This document shows positions 1 through 7,919 of a DNA stretch of 27,196 nt, piece after piece. This DNA comes from Betaproteobacteria bacterium. Its GTDB lineage: Bacteria > Pseudomonadota > Gammaproteobacteria > Burkholderiales > SG8-41. The notes under the pieces are model-generated. The model ran no database searches. It worked only from the letters and a program-made list of their open reading frames with translations, and was not told where the DNA came from. The stretch is from the NCBI GenBank assembly GCA_029883965.1, contig JAOUIN010000008.1, positions 1 through 27,196 on the forward strand, in the 5' to 3' direction. The translations under genes were made by a program, and so were the position numbers. Positions within the stretch are counted from its first letter, which is position 1. The number at the start of each line of letters is the position of its first letter.

Positions 1-789
1 GTGGCCGAGCACGCTGTAGCTGCGCTGCTGCTCGCCGCAGTCGAGGGCGTACGTGCCGCTGAAAGCGAGCCGTGCGCTGTCGGTGTTGCTTTGGGTATCG
101 GCTTTGGCGCGGCCCAGCCAGTCGCCGCAGGCGCCTTCGCTGAACTTCAGGTTGTTGATGACCTGCGCCTGCGGCAGCGGCGGCTCGGCGATGATGCGCA
201 CCGTGCGCGCGGCCGCGTCCGGCACGAACTGCAGCGTCACCGCCTTGAAGTTCACCAGCAGCGCGTCGGGCACGGTGTTGTAGGGGCGCGTCGGCTGTTC
301 GTCAAAGCCGGCGGGGTTATGGTTTTCCTCAGCAAACAAACGCCGGTCGAGGATCAGGTCACCGCGGATTTCACGCACACCGCGTGCACGCAGGTTGCGC
401 AGCATCAGCCAGAAATTTTCCAGCGTCAGCTTCGGATCGCCGCCGCCCTTCAGATACAGATTGCCGTTGAGTACGTCCTGCGCGATCGTACCGTCGGCGG
501 ACATTTCCGTGTTCCAGAAATAGGCCGGCCCCAGCAGATCAAGGGCGGCATAGGTGGTCACCAGCTTCATGCTTGATGCCGGATTCAGCGGGCGGTCGGC
601 GCCGACCGCGACGACAGGCTGTTCCGCGCCGATTTCATGCACGTAGATTCCCACCGCAGACTCGGGGATGCCCGCCTGGATCAGCGCGCGCGCCACCGGT
701 TCCGGCAGAGATGTGATCTGTGCTGTGGCGACTGGCGGCAACAGCATCAGCAGAACCAGCGTCATCGTGCGGATCAGGGGCATGATCAT
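1..789 (-). CDS. dacB: D-alanyl-D-alanine carboxypeptidase/endopeptidase, PBP4 type (partial, C-terminus off window)
   Basis: The first 263 residues of a peptidase family S13 (class C penicillin-binding) protein, which trims or cleaves peptidoglycan cross-links in the periplasm. A signal peptide (about residues 1-23, ending ATAQ) precedes the mature domain. The SxxK nucleophile motif is visible as SSMK at 72-75, inside the typical NPASSMKLVTTYAALDLLG-like context, and a GGGDPKLT segment follows as in PBP4 proteins. The SxN and KTG motifs would lie in the missing part. ATG at 789 was chosen; ATG at 783 is equally possible, and neither has a clear Shine-Dalgarno. It begins 29 bases after the stop of the upstream metallo-hydrolase on the same strand, so it is probably the third gene of the bioA operon. 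The family assignment is firm; the exact physiological role is inferred. Confidence 0.88.
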   Translation of the reverse strand, partial: MIMPLIRTMTLVLLMLLPPVATAQITSLPEPVARALIQAGIPESAVGIYVHEIGAEQPVVAVGADRPLNPASSMKLVTTYAALDLLGPAYFWNTEMSADGTIAQDVLNGNLYLKGGGDPKLTLENFWLMLRNLRARGVREIRGDLILDRRLFAEENHNPAGFDEQPTRPYNTVPDALLVNFKAVTLQFVPDAAARTVRIIAEPPLPQAQVINNLKFSEGACGDWLGRAKADTQSNTDSARLAFSGTYALDCGEQQRSYSVLGH

Positions 790-818
790 CAGACGTTCGG
801 CAATCAATACGGTTGACT

Positions 819-2210
819 TCAGAGGATGACGGCGCTGTGCCGCGCAGGTGTGTCGACACCGCTCCAGCCGAGTTTCCGGTGGATGGTGGCAGCAAAGATT
901 TCCGCGGTGTCCTGTTCGCCGTGCACGACGAAGGGGCGCTGCGGCGGCTTTTTGAAATGCTTCAGCCAGTCGAGCAGTGCGGCCTGGTCAGCATGGGCCG
1001 ACAGCCCGCCGATGGTATAGACATCGGCTTTGACCGGTATCGGGATGCCGAAAATGCGCACGTTGCGCGCGCCGTCGACGATGCGTCGCCCCAGTGTGCC
1101 TGCGGCCTGAAACCCGACTATCAGTATGCTGCAGTCCCTGCGCCCCAGGTTGTGGCGCAGGTGATGTTTGATCCGGCCCGCGTTGCACATGCCGCTGGCG
1201 GACACGATCACGGCGCCGCTCTTGATGCGCTGCAGACTCGTGGACTCGAGCACATCCTCGACAAAATGAATGCGCGGCTGGCCTCGGCCGCTTTTCAGCG
1301 ACTGCAGTAACGCCGCCGCCTCCTTGTCGAGCAGCCCCCAGTGCTTGGCGGTCAGCTGGGTGACCTTCGTCGCCATCGGTGAATCGACGTAAATGTCCAT
1401 CTTGGGCAACCGCCCCTGCCGGTACAGGTCCACCAGCAGGTACAGGATTTCCTGGGTGCGGCCGACGGCGAAAGCCGGCACGATGATGTTGCCCTTTTTG
1501 CGTACCAGCGTGTGGGTGACCGCGTGTTCCAGTTCCGCCAGTGTGTCCTCCAGAGATTTGTGCAGGCGGTTGCCATAAGTGGACTCGACCACCAGCACAT
1601 CGGCTTCGATGATGGCCGCCGGGTCCCGAACCAGCGGCCGGCTTGGCTGACCGATATCGCCGGAGAACACCAGTTTGCGCGTGTGTTTGCCTTCGGTCAC
1701 CCACAACTCGATGATGGCCGCGCCGATGATATGACCGGCATCGCGGAACACACACCGCGCGCGGGAGTGGGGGTGAACCTCAGCACCATACTCGACCGGC
1801 TTCAACTGGCGCAGCGTACGCTGTACCTGCGCCATCGTGTAAAGCGGCGGCTTGTCACCGCCGCGCGCCTTTGCCTTGCGTTTCCACTCGAGTTCACGTT
1901 CCTGGATATGCGCAGAATCCGTCAGCATCACTTCGAGCAGATCGCAGGTGGCGGAGGTGGTGTACACGGGACCTGTAAATCCCTGCGCAACCAGCCGCGG
2001 CAACAGGCCGGAGTGGTCGATATGCGCGTGGGTCAGCAGTACGCAATCGAGCGTTGCCGGATCGAAGGCGAAGCGCGCGCGGTTCTTGCCGTCGGCTTCG
2101 CGACCGCCCTGGAACATGCCGCAGTCGACGAGCAGGCGCATGCCGTCTGCTTCAAGCAGGAAGCTGGATCCGGTGACTTCGCCGGCGGCGCCGAGGAAGG
2201 TCAGTTTCAT
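819..2210 (-). CDS. MBL-fold metallo-hydrolase with beta-CASP and RMMBL domains (RNase J/CPSF-like)
   Basis: A 463-aa cytoplasmic protein of the COG1236 type ('exonuclease of the beta-lactamase fold involved in RNA processing'). The zinc-binding HxHxDH motif is HAHIDH at 61-66. Further metal ligands are the His of DAGH (H160), the Asp of SGDIG (D185) and the His of GLSAHAD (H406), the last belonging to the C-terminal RMMBL segment. The beta-CASP insert lies at about 245-380 (VPAFAVGRTQEILYLL, SASGMCNAGRIKHHL). All active-site elements are present, so a functional nuclease is expected. Homologues act on RNA in archaea and bacteria, but the betaproteobacterial members are poorly characterised. 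Its ATG overlaps the bioA stop as ATGA, which implies translational coupling. The large opposite-strand frames here are shadows. Confidence 0.9.
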   Translation of the reverse strand: MKLTFLGAAGEVTGSSFLLEADGMRLLVDCGMFQGGREADGKNRARFAFDPATLDCVLLTHAHIDHSGLLPRLVAQGFTGPVYTTSATCDLLEVMLTDSAHIQERELEWKRKAKARGGDKPPLYTMAQVQRTLRQLKPVEYGAEVHPHSRARCVFRDAGHIIGAAIIELWVTEGKHTRKLVFSGDIGQPSRPLVRDPAAIIEADVLVVESTYGNRLHKSLEDTLAELEHAVTHTLVRKKGNIIVPAFAVGRTQEILYLLVDLYRQGRLPKMDIYVDSPMATKVTQLTAKHWGLLDKEAAALLQSLKSGRGQPRIHFVEDVLESTSLQRIKSGAVIVSASGMCNAGRIKHHLRHNLGRRDCSILIVGFQAAGTLGRRIVDGARNVRIFGIPIPVKADVYTIGGLSAHADQAALLDWLKHFKKPPQRPFVVHGEQDTAEIFAATIHRKLGWSGVDTPARHSAVIL

Positions 2211-3532
2211 TTTGTTGCCTCCAATGCTTCGAGTGTGCGCGTGGCCAGCAACGCGACCTCAGCGTTGCTGATTACATACGGCGGCATGAAGTAAATGGTG
2301 TTGCCAATCGGCCGCAGCAGCAGCTCGCGCGCCAGCGCGGCTTCGAAGAAACGCCGGCCGAACGTCGCATCTGCGTCGGTGACCTCAAACGCCCAGATCA
2401 TGCCGGTGCAACGGAAATCGCGCACCCGTCGATGCGCGGCCAGCGCCTGTGTTGCCGCGGTGATGCGTTGCGCCGTCGCGCGATTGGCGACGATGACATC
2501 ATCCTGCTCGAAGATGTCCAGCGTGGCCAGGGCTGCGCGGCAGGCCAGCGCGTTGCCGGTATAGGAGTGGGAGTGAAGAAAGCCGCGCGTGACCGCATCG
2601 TCGTAAAAGGCTTCATACACCCGGTCGCGTGTCAGAACAGCCGACAACGGCAGGTAGCCGCCGGTAATGCCCTTGGACAGACACAGGAAGTCCGGTGTAA
2701 TCCCGGCCTGCTCATGCGCAAAGAAGGTGCCGGTGCGGCCGAAACCGGTCATGATTTCATCGGCAATCAGGTGCACGCTATAACGATCGCACAGTGCGCG
2801 TGCCTGGCGCAGGTATTCGGGATCGTACATCGCCATACCGGCCGCGCCCTGAACCAGCGGTTCAATGATCAACGCCGCGGTTTGCGTATGGTGCTGTTCG
2901 AGATGCCGCTCCAGCGCGCGGGCGCAGTGCAATGCGTGGTCTCGCGGTGACGCGCCGGCGTCGGCCTGCCGCCAGTCGGGGCTGGGCATTGGCGTGCTGC
3001 GGCGTAACAGCGGCGCATAAGTGTCTTTGAACAGCGCAACGTCAGTAACGGACAGTGCGCCCAGCGTTTCGCCGTGATAGCTGCCGGCCAGACTGATGAA
3101 TTCCGTTTTGTCCGGCTGCCCGCTGTTGCGCCAGTAATGAAAACTCATTTTCAGCGCGATCTCGGTGGCTGAGGCGCCGTCACTGCCGTAGAAGCAATGT
3201 CCCAGAGCGCCGCCGGTCAATGCCGACAGCCGTTCCGACAGTTGCACCACCGGCTCATGGGTGAAGCCCGCGAGCATCACATGCTCAAGCTGTTGCAGCT
3301 GATCGGTCAGCGCGGCATTGATACGCGGCTCGGCGTGGCCGAACAGGTTGACCCACCATGAGCTCACCGCGTCGAGATACCGACTGCCATCGAAATCGTA
3401 CAGCCAGCAGCCCTGCGCGCGCGCGATGGGGACGATGGGCAGCGTTTCATGCTGCTTCATTTGTGTGCACGGATGCCATACCGCAGTGCGGCTGCGTTCT
3501 AGCAGCACAGTGTTGCGAGTGCTAGTTTGCAT
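2207..3532 (-). CDS. bioA: adenosylmethionine-8-amino-7-oxononanoate aminotransferase (biotin synthesis)
   Basis: PLP-dependent class III aminotransferase that transfers the amino group of S-adenosylmethionine to 7-keto-8-aminopelargonate, giving 7,8-diaminopelargonate. At 441 aa it has the usual length. Diagnostic BioA features are WHPCTQMKQHE near residue 19, SSWWVNLFGH at 57-66, FYGSDGASATEIALKM around 114-129, the PLP-contacting IADE (D258) and the Schiff-base lysine K287 in LSKGITGG. Other biotin genes (bioF, bioD, bioB) are absent from the window; the genes downstream are a beta-CASP hydrolase and dacB, so the biotin pathway is dispersed or split. No strong Shine-Dalgarno precedes ATG 3532. 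The next in-frame ATG, codon 25, would remove part of the conserved WHPCTQM motif, so the longer start is kept. Confidence 0.95.
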   Translation of the reverse strand: MQTSTRNTVLLERSRTAVWHPCTQMKQHETLPIVPIARAQGCWLYDFDGSRYLDAVSSWWVNLFGHAEPRINAALTDQLQQLEHVMLAGFTHEPVVQLSERLSALTGGALGHCFYGSDGASATEIALKMSFHYWRNSGQPDKTEFISLAGSYHGETLGALSVTDVALFKDTYAPLLRRSTPMPSPDWRQADAGASPRDHALHCARALERHLEQHHTQTAALIIEPLVQGAAGMAMYDPEYLRQARALCDRYSVHLIADEIMTGFGRTGTFFAHEQAGITPDFLCLSKGITGGYLPLSAVLTRDRVYEAFYDDAVTRGFLHSHSYTGNALACRAALATLDIFEQDDVIVANRATAQRITAATQALAAHRRVRDFRCTGMIWAFEVTDADATFGRRFFEAALARELLLRPIGNTIYFMPPYVISNAEVALLATRTLEALEATK

Positions 3533-3575
3533 TTCGCGGCAGCTCTAATGAATACTTCCCGACATTCAACCTGCG

Positions 3576-3600
3576 CTTATTCAGGACGTTACGCAATAAG
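3576..3600. repeat. short inverted repeat in the bioA divergent region
   Basis: CTTATT (3576-3581) and AATAAG (3595-3600) form a perfect 6-bp inverted repeat with 13 bases between the arms. It lies in the 184-base region between the divergent bioA and the 219-aa gene. It could be an operator, but there is no recognisable BirA-box similarity and a repeat this short can arise by chance. Confidence 0.2.
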
Positions 3601-3716
3601 AGCGGCATGGATGGGCGATGTTTGGAGTCGGCGCCGCACGGTGGCACCGAATTTGCTGTGAATGTTTTCGGCAGTTGTTGTTGCAGTTTAACAGCACACT
3701 ACAGGAGATGTTTTAA

Positions 3717-4376
3717 ATGCAGATTCTCGAGCGCATCGAAGATCAGATATCGGCCACGGGCCTGCCGCTGGTGGGCATTACCCTCGCCGCCGTTCCCTGT
3801 CCTGATACACCGGTGATCCTGACATTGCACTGGCACGGGTTCATCAAGCAAAAGCTGGCCGACCTCGAAGAGGCGGAGGCCGTGTCTTACGCATCGGTGC
3901 CCAGTTCGTCGCTGCAACTGAACGAACGCTGGAGCGATTTGATTGCGGTGGATTGTGCGGCGATGGATGCCGCTTGGGAATTGGGAGCGTGGGATGTCGC
4001 GCGGGCAGAACACCCGGGCTGCCTGCGGCCCGGCGCAGATTCAAAGGAGGCGCTGGAATGCCTGCAGGCGTTTGGCGCTTATCCATACAGCGTGAACGGC
4101 AGTCAGGTGGCTGTTTCCGATGCGCCCGACGCTGACGATCTGGTGGAGCTGGCGGCCGCGCGCGGCTATCTGATGTGGGCCTTCCGGCCGGTGCGCGGCG
4201 GTATCTGGAAGGAGTTCGCGGACGACGCCACGTTGTCCGCGGAGGGGCGGCGCGCGCCTCCCTGCCCACACGCGCCGGTGGTTCCCGTTTGTGCCGGAAA
4301 ACGCAAAACCGTGTATCGCTTTGGCATACCGACGCACCGTGCGCTGCCGGTGGTTCGCCCGCAGGAAAATTTATAA
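3717..4376 (+). CDS. hypothetical protein, 219 aa
   Basis: I do not recognise a family. The reading frame is well supported: ATG is preceded by a good Shine-Dalgarno (AGGAG, about 9 bases upstream), codon use matches the neighbours, and no longer frame competes. The protein has no signal peptide and no membrane segment, so it should be cytoplasmic. The N-terminal half is moderately acidic (LADLEEAEAVSYASVP near 57-72). A central stretch is rich in Gly, Tyr and Trp (GYLMWAFRPVRGGIWKEF near 149-166), and the C-terminus is basic and Pro-rich. It contains several Cys (positions near 28, 79, 101, 114, 183, 192) but no CxxC pair. It lies divergent from bioA and just upstream of the groES promoter, separated from it by an AT-rich terminator-like hairpin. 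No function is proposed. Confidence 0.75.
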   Translation: MQILERIEDQISATGLPLVGITLAAVPCPDTPVILTLHWHGFIKQKLADLEEAEAVSYASVPSSSLQLNERWSDLIAVDCAAMDAAWELGAWDVARAEHPGCLRPGADSKEALECLQAFGAYPYSVNGSQVAVSDAPDADDLVELAAARGYLMWAFRPVRGGIWKEFADDATLSAEGRRAPPCPHAPVVPVCAGKRKTVYRFGIPTHRALPVVRPQENL

Positions 4377-4400
4377 CTAATTGTTTTAATTAGTATTTTT
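4376..4400 (+). terminator. weak AT-rich terminator-like hairpin
   Basis: Directly at the stop codon of the 219-aa gene, ACTAATT (4376-4382) and AATTAGT (4388-4394) form a 7-bp stem with loop GTTTT, followed by ATTTTT. The stem is AT-rich and therefore weak. It may end the upstream transcript ahead of the groE promoter. Confidence 0.4.
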
Positions 4401-4427
4401 CTGTAAGCGAGTACTCACGTCAATGGC

Positions 4428-4444
4428 GGGCCCAAGCAGGGCCC
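4428..4444. repeat. GGGCCC hairpin just upstream of the groE promoter
   Basis: GGGCCC (4428-4433), AAGCA, GGGCCC (4439-4444) can fold into a 6-bp GC stem with a 5-base loop. It ends two bases before the -35 box of the sigma-32 promoter and has no U-tract. It could help insulate the promoter from readthrough; function not established. Confidence 0.35.
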
Positions 4445-4446
4445 CT

Positions 4447-4476
4447 CTTGAATTCTTCCCCGTACGCCCCCATAAT
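4447..4476 (+). promoter_or_regulatory. sigma-32 (RpoH) heat-shock promoter of groESL
   Basis: CTTGAA at 4447-4452 and CCCCATAAT at 4468-4476, spaced by 15 bases, match the RpoH consensus (CTTGAA, 13-17 bases, CCCCAT) essentially perfectly. The position, about 80-110 bases upstream of groES, is right. The -10 box abuts the CIRCE operator, so start site and operator overlap. Confidence 0.88.
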
Positions 4477-4502
4477 TAGCACTCGCTGGAGTTGAGTGCT
4501 AA
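4476..4502. promoter_or_regulatory. CIRCE operator (HrcA binding site)
   Basis: TTAGCACTC (4476-4484), nine bases, GAGTGCTAA (4494-4502): both arms match the canonical CIRCE consensus at every base, with the canonical 9-base spacer. HrcA binding here would block transcription from the overlapping sigma-32 promoter and could also act in the groES mRNA leader. The hrcA gene is not in this window. Confidence 0.96.
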
Positions 4503-4557
4503 CAAACTCGCTCGCGGTTTACCCGATTTTTAACTGATCTTTTGAGGAGATTCACCC

Positions 4558-4845
4558 ATGAAAATTCGCCCGTTGCACGACCGCATTATCGTGAAGCGGC
4601 TGGAAGAAGAGCGCAAGACTGCTTCCGGAATCGTGATTCCTGACACCGCCGCCGAAAAGCCGGATCAGGGTGAAGTAAAGGCCGTAGGTAAAGGCAAGAA
4701 AAACGACGATGGCAAAGTGACACCGCTCGACGTCAAAGTCGGAGACCGCGTGCTCTTCGGAAAATATTCCGGCCAGACCGTCAAAGTCGAAGGTGATGAG
4801 CTGCTGGTGATGCGCGAAGAAGACATCATGGGCGTCATCGAGTAA
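4558..4845 (+). CDS. groES: co-chaperonin GroES
   Basis: A 95-aa Cpn10 subunit, the heptameric lid that caps the GroEL folding chamber in the cytoplasm. It begins MKIRPLHDRIIVKRLEEE and has the GIVIPDTAAEKPDQGEV mobile-loop region at about 23-39, with the C-terminal ELLVMREEDIMGVIE. Length and sequence are typical for betaproteobacteria. The Shine-Dalgarno GAGGAG lies about 8 bases upstream of ATG. groEL follows after 29 bases, in the standard bicistronic operon. Transcription is predicted from the sigma-32/CIRCE element at 4447-4502. Confidence 0.98.
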   Translation: MKIRPLHDRIIVKRLEEERKTASGIVIPDTAAEKPDQGEVKAVGKGKKNDDGKVTPLDVKVGDRVLFGKYSGQTVKVEGDELLVMREEDIMGVIE

Positions 4846-4874
4846 CCCACAAAGCATATTCAGGAGATTCCAAC

Positions 4875-6516
<1,642 letters not shown>

Positions 6517-6526
<10 letters not shown>

Positions 6527-6550
6527 TTCGCGAACGCGAATTGCATATCC
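6517..6550 (+). repeat. 15-bp hairpin spanning the groEL stop codon
   Basis: Left arm 6517-6531 and right arm 6536-6550 pair over 15 positions (14 Watson-Crick and one U-G) around a GAAC tetraloop. The stop codon of restored groEL (6524-6526) sits in the left arm. No U-tract follows, so it is not itself a typical terminator. An mRNA 3'-end stabiliser or backup structure is plausible. Confidence 0.8.
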
Positions 6551-6622
6551 GAAGGCTGGACGAGCAGGAGGGAACTCACGTTCCCTCCCGAACCCTCCCT
6601 CCTTCAGAGATTGGATGCACCA

Positions 6623-6651
6623 GAAACCCCGCTCAGGCGGGGTTTCTTTTT
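6623..6651 (+). terminator. rho-independent terminator of groESL
   Basis: GAAACCCCGC (6623-6632), loop TCAG, GCGGGGTTTC (6637-6646), a perfect 10-bp stem followed by TTTTT. Its position about 100 bases after the groEL stop fits the operon end. Confidence 0.95.
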
Positions 6652-6710
6652 GGTGTGATGATTACTTCGGTTTTCGCTCGGGGATTCACCTGCGGATCAC
6701 CCGTATTACC

Positions 6711-6739
6711 TTGACGCAAAATGGTTTTAAGGTTTAAAT
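6711..6739 (+). promoter_or_regulatory. sigma-70-type promoter for tRNA-Phe
   Basis: TTGACG (6711-6716), 17 bases, TTAAAT (6734-6739). It is followed by a GC-rich discriminator (AGCGCCC), as in stable-RNA promoters under stringent control. The predicted start is about 70 bases upstream of the mature tRNA. Confidence 0.7.
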
Positions 6740-6814
6740 AGCGCCCTTTCGTCCGGCCCTGCCGGCGGGCGAATTCAATACTCCCCGAAGTTTCCGCAGC
6801 ACCGCGTAACACGG

Positions 6815-6890
<76 letters not shown>

Positions 6891-6913
6891 ACGCACTTTC
6901 CAGACAAGCGCTT

Positions 6914-6937
6914 AAGCCCCGTTAATCCTCGGGTTTT
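6914..6937 (+). terminator. weak candidate terminator after tRNA-Phe
   Basis: CCCG (6918-6921) and CGGG (6930-6933) form a short stem with an 8-base loop, followed by TTTT. Flanking bases extend the pairing imperfectly. It is placed correctly to end the tRNA transcript but is marginal. Confidence 0.3.
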
Positions 6938-6975
6938 GCTGTCGTCCGCCGCATTTGTGTTTAACCTACCTGGCG

Positions 6976-7911
6976 ATGAGACTCATGCGAACTTTGCTGA
7001 TGGTTTTAGTTGCGGCGTTGGCGATGCTCACATCAGGTATGGCGCGCCCCACAGGCGGTGTTGATCTGACGCACGACTATCTCGCCGCTTTTCGCAGTAA
7101 CTGCGCATTCAGTGCGGCGCACGTGGCTGCACTGCGCCGGTACCGGGTGCTGCTTGTGCCGGGTTATTTCAGTGATCTTGACCCGGCGTACTTCGCTGAT
7201 CAGATGCGTTGGCTGACCGCGACCGGGGTTGATCACCAGAAGGTTGCGGTCAGATCCAGGCAAAGCACGGCAGTCAACGCGCCGATCATTGCCGCTGCAA
7301 TCCGCACATCGACCCGGCCGGTGATTGTGATTTCACACAGCAAGGGCTCGGTTGACGTACTCGACGCGCTGCGGACCGAGCCCGCACTGCGCAGGAAAGT
7401 CATCGGGTGGATTTCGTTGCAGGGTGCTTTTTTTGGTTCCCCGGTGGCTGACCTGTTGCTTGATGACGCTCGCCTTGATCCGCTGTTTGCGAACGCCGTC
7501 CTCCGTCTGCTCGGCGGCACCAGGGAATCCGCGCAGGGCCTGACCACCACTGCAGCGCATACCTATTACCGCGCTAACAAGGCTGCGATTGACGCGGTTG
7601 TGGGGGCAGTGCCGTCCATCGCGTTTGCCAGTGCGCTCGACAGTCCGTCAGGAATACACGCGAAGACCACTCTTGAAATCCCGCACGAGCTGATGTGGCG
7701 CGACGGGATACGCAACGATGGACTGGTTCCGCTGGGTGCAGCGGTGCTGCCAGGTATGGATTTCGTGCAGGTGTCTGGAATCGATCATATCGCGCCGGTC
7801 ATGCCGGCGATGTTGCGCTTTGACCGCGTACGGATGACCAAGGCCCTGCTACTGGCATTGCGGACGCCGTTGCGTACCTTGCCGCAGCAGGTGGACTGCA
7901 AATCAGACTGA
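6976..7911 (+). CDS. secreted alpha/beta-hydrolase (lipase/esterase-like)
   Basis: A 311-aa protein from ATG 6976 (ATG 6985 also possible; an upstream TTG at 6955 is less likely). The N-terminus is a signal peptide (RTLLMVLVAALAMLTSG, then MARP), so it is probably exported. The mature part has alpha/beta-hydrolase features: VLLVPGYFSD in the oxyanion-hole region, a nucleophile elbow SHSKGS with Ser122, an Asp in NDGLVPLG, and the catalytic His in GIDHIAP near the C-terminus. The elbow is SxSxG rather than the usual GxSxG. The substrate cannot be told from sequence; a lipid or ester is likely. It converges with the DUF748 gene, the two stops being only 8 bases apart, and it follows tRNA-Phe with no obvious promoter of its own. 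Confidence 0.8.
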   Translation: MRLMRTLLMVLVAALAMLTSGMARPTGGVDLTHDYLAAFRSNCAFSAAHVAALRRYRVLLVPGYFSDLDPAYFADQMRWLTATGVDHQKVAVRSRQSTAVNAPIIAAAIRTSTRPVIVISHSKGSVDVLDALRTEPALRRKVIGWISLQGAFFGSPVADLLLDDARLDPLFANAVLRLLGGTRESAQGLTTTAAHTYYRANKAAIDAVVGAVPSIAFASALDSPSGIHAKTTLEIPHELMWRDGIRNDGLVPLGAAVLPGMDFVQVSGIDHIAPVMPAMLRFDRVRMTKALLLALRTPLRTLPQQVDCKSD

Positions 7912-7919
7912 ACGCGCGT

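Noticed and set aside
1..576. 191-aa plus-strand frame at the window start
   Set aside because: The minus strand here encodes a PBP4-type protein with signal peptide and SSMK motif, so the plus frame is a shadow.
988..2294. Several 140-260 aa frames on both strands around the metallo-hydrolase
   Set aside because: All overlap the beta-CASP gene in other frames and lack motifs.
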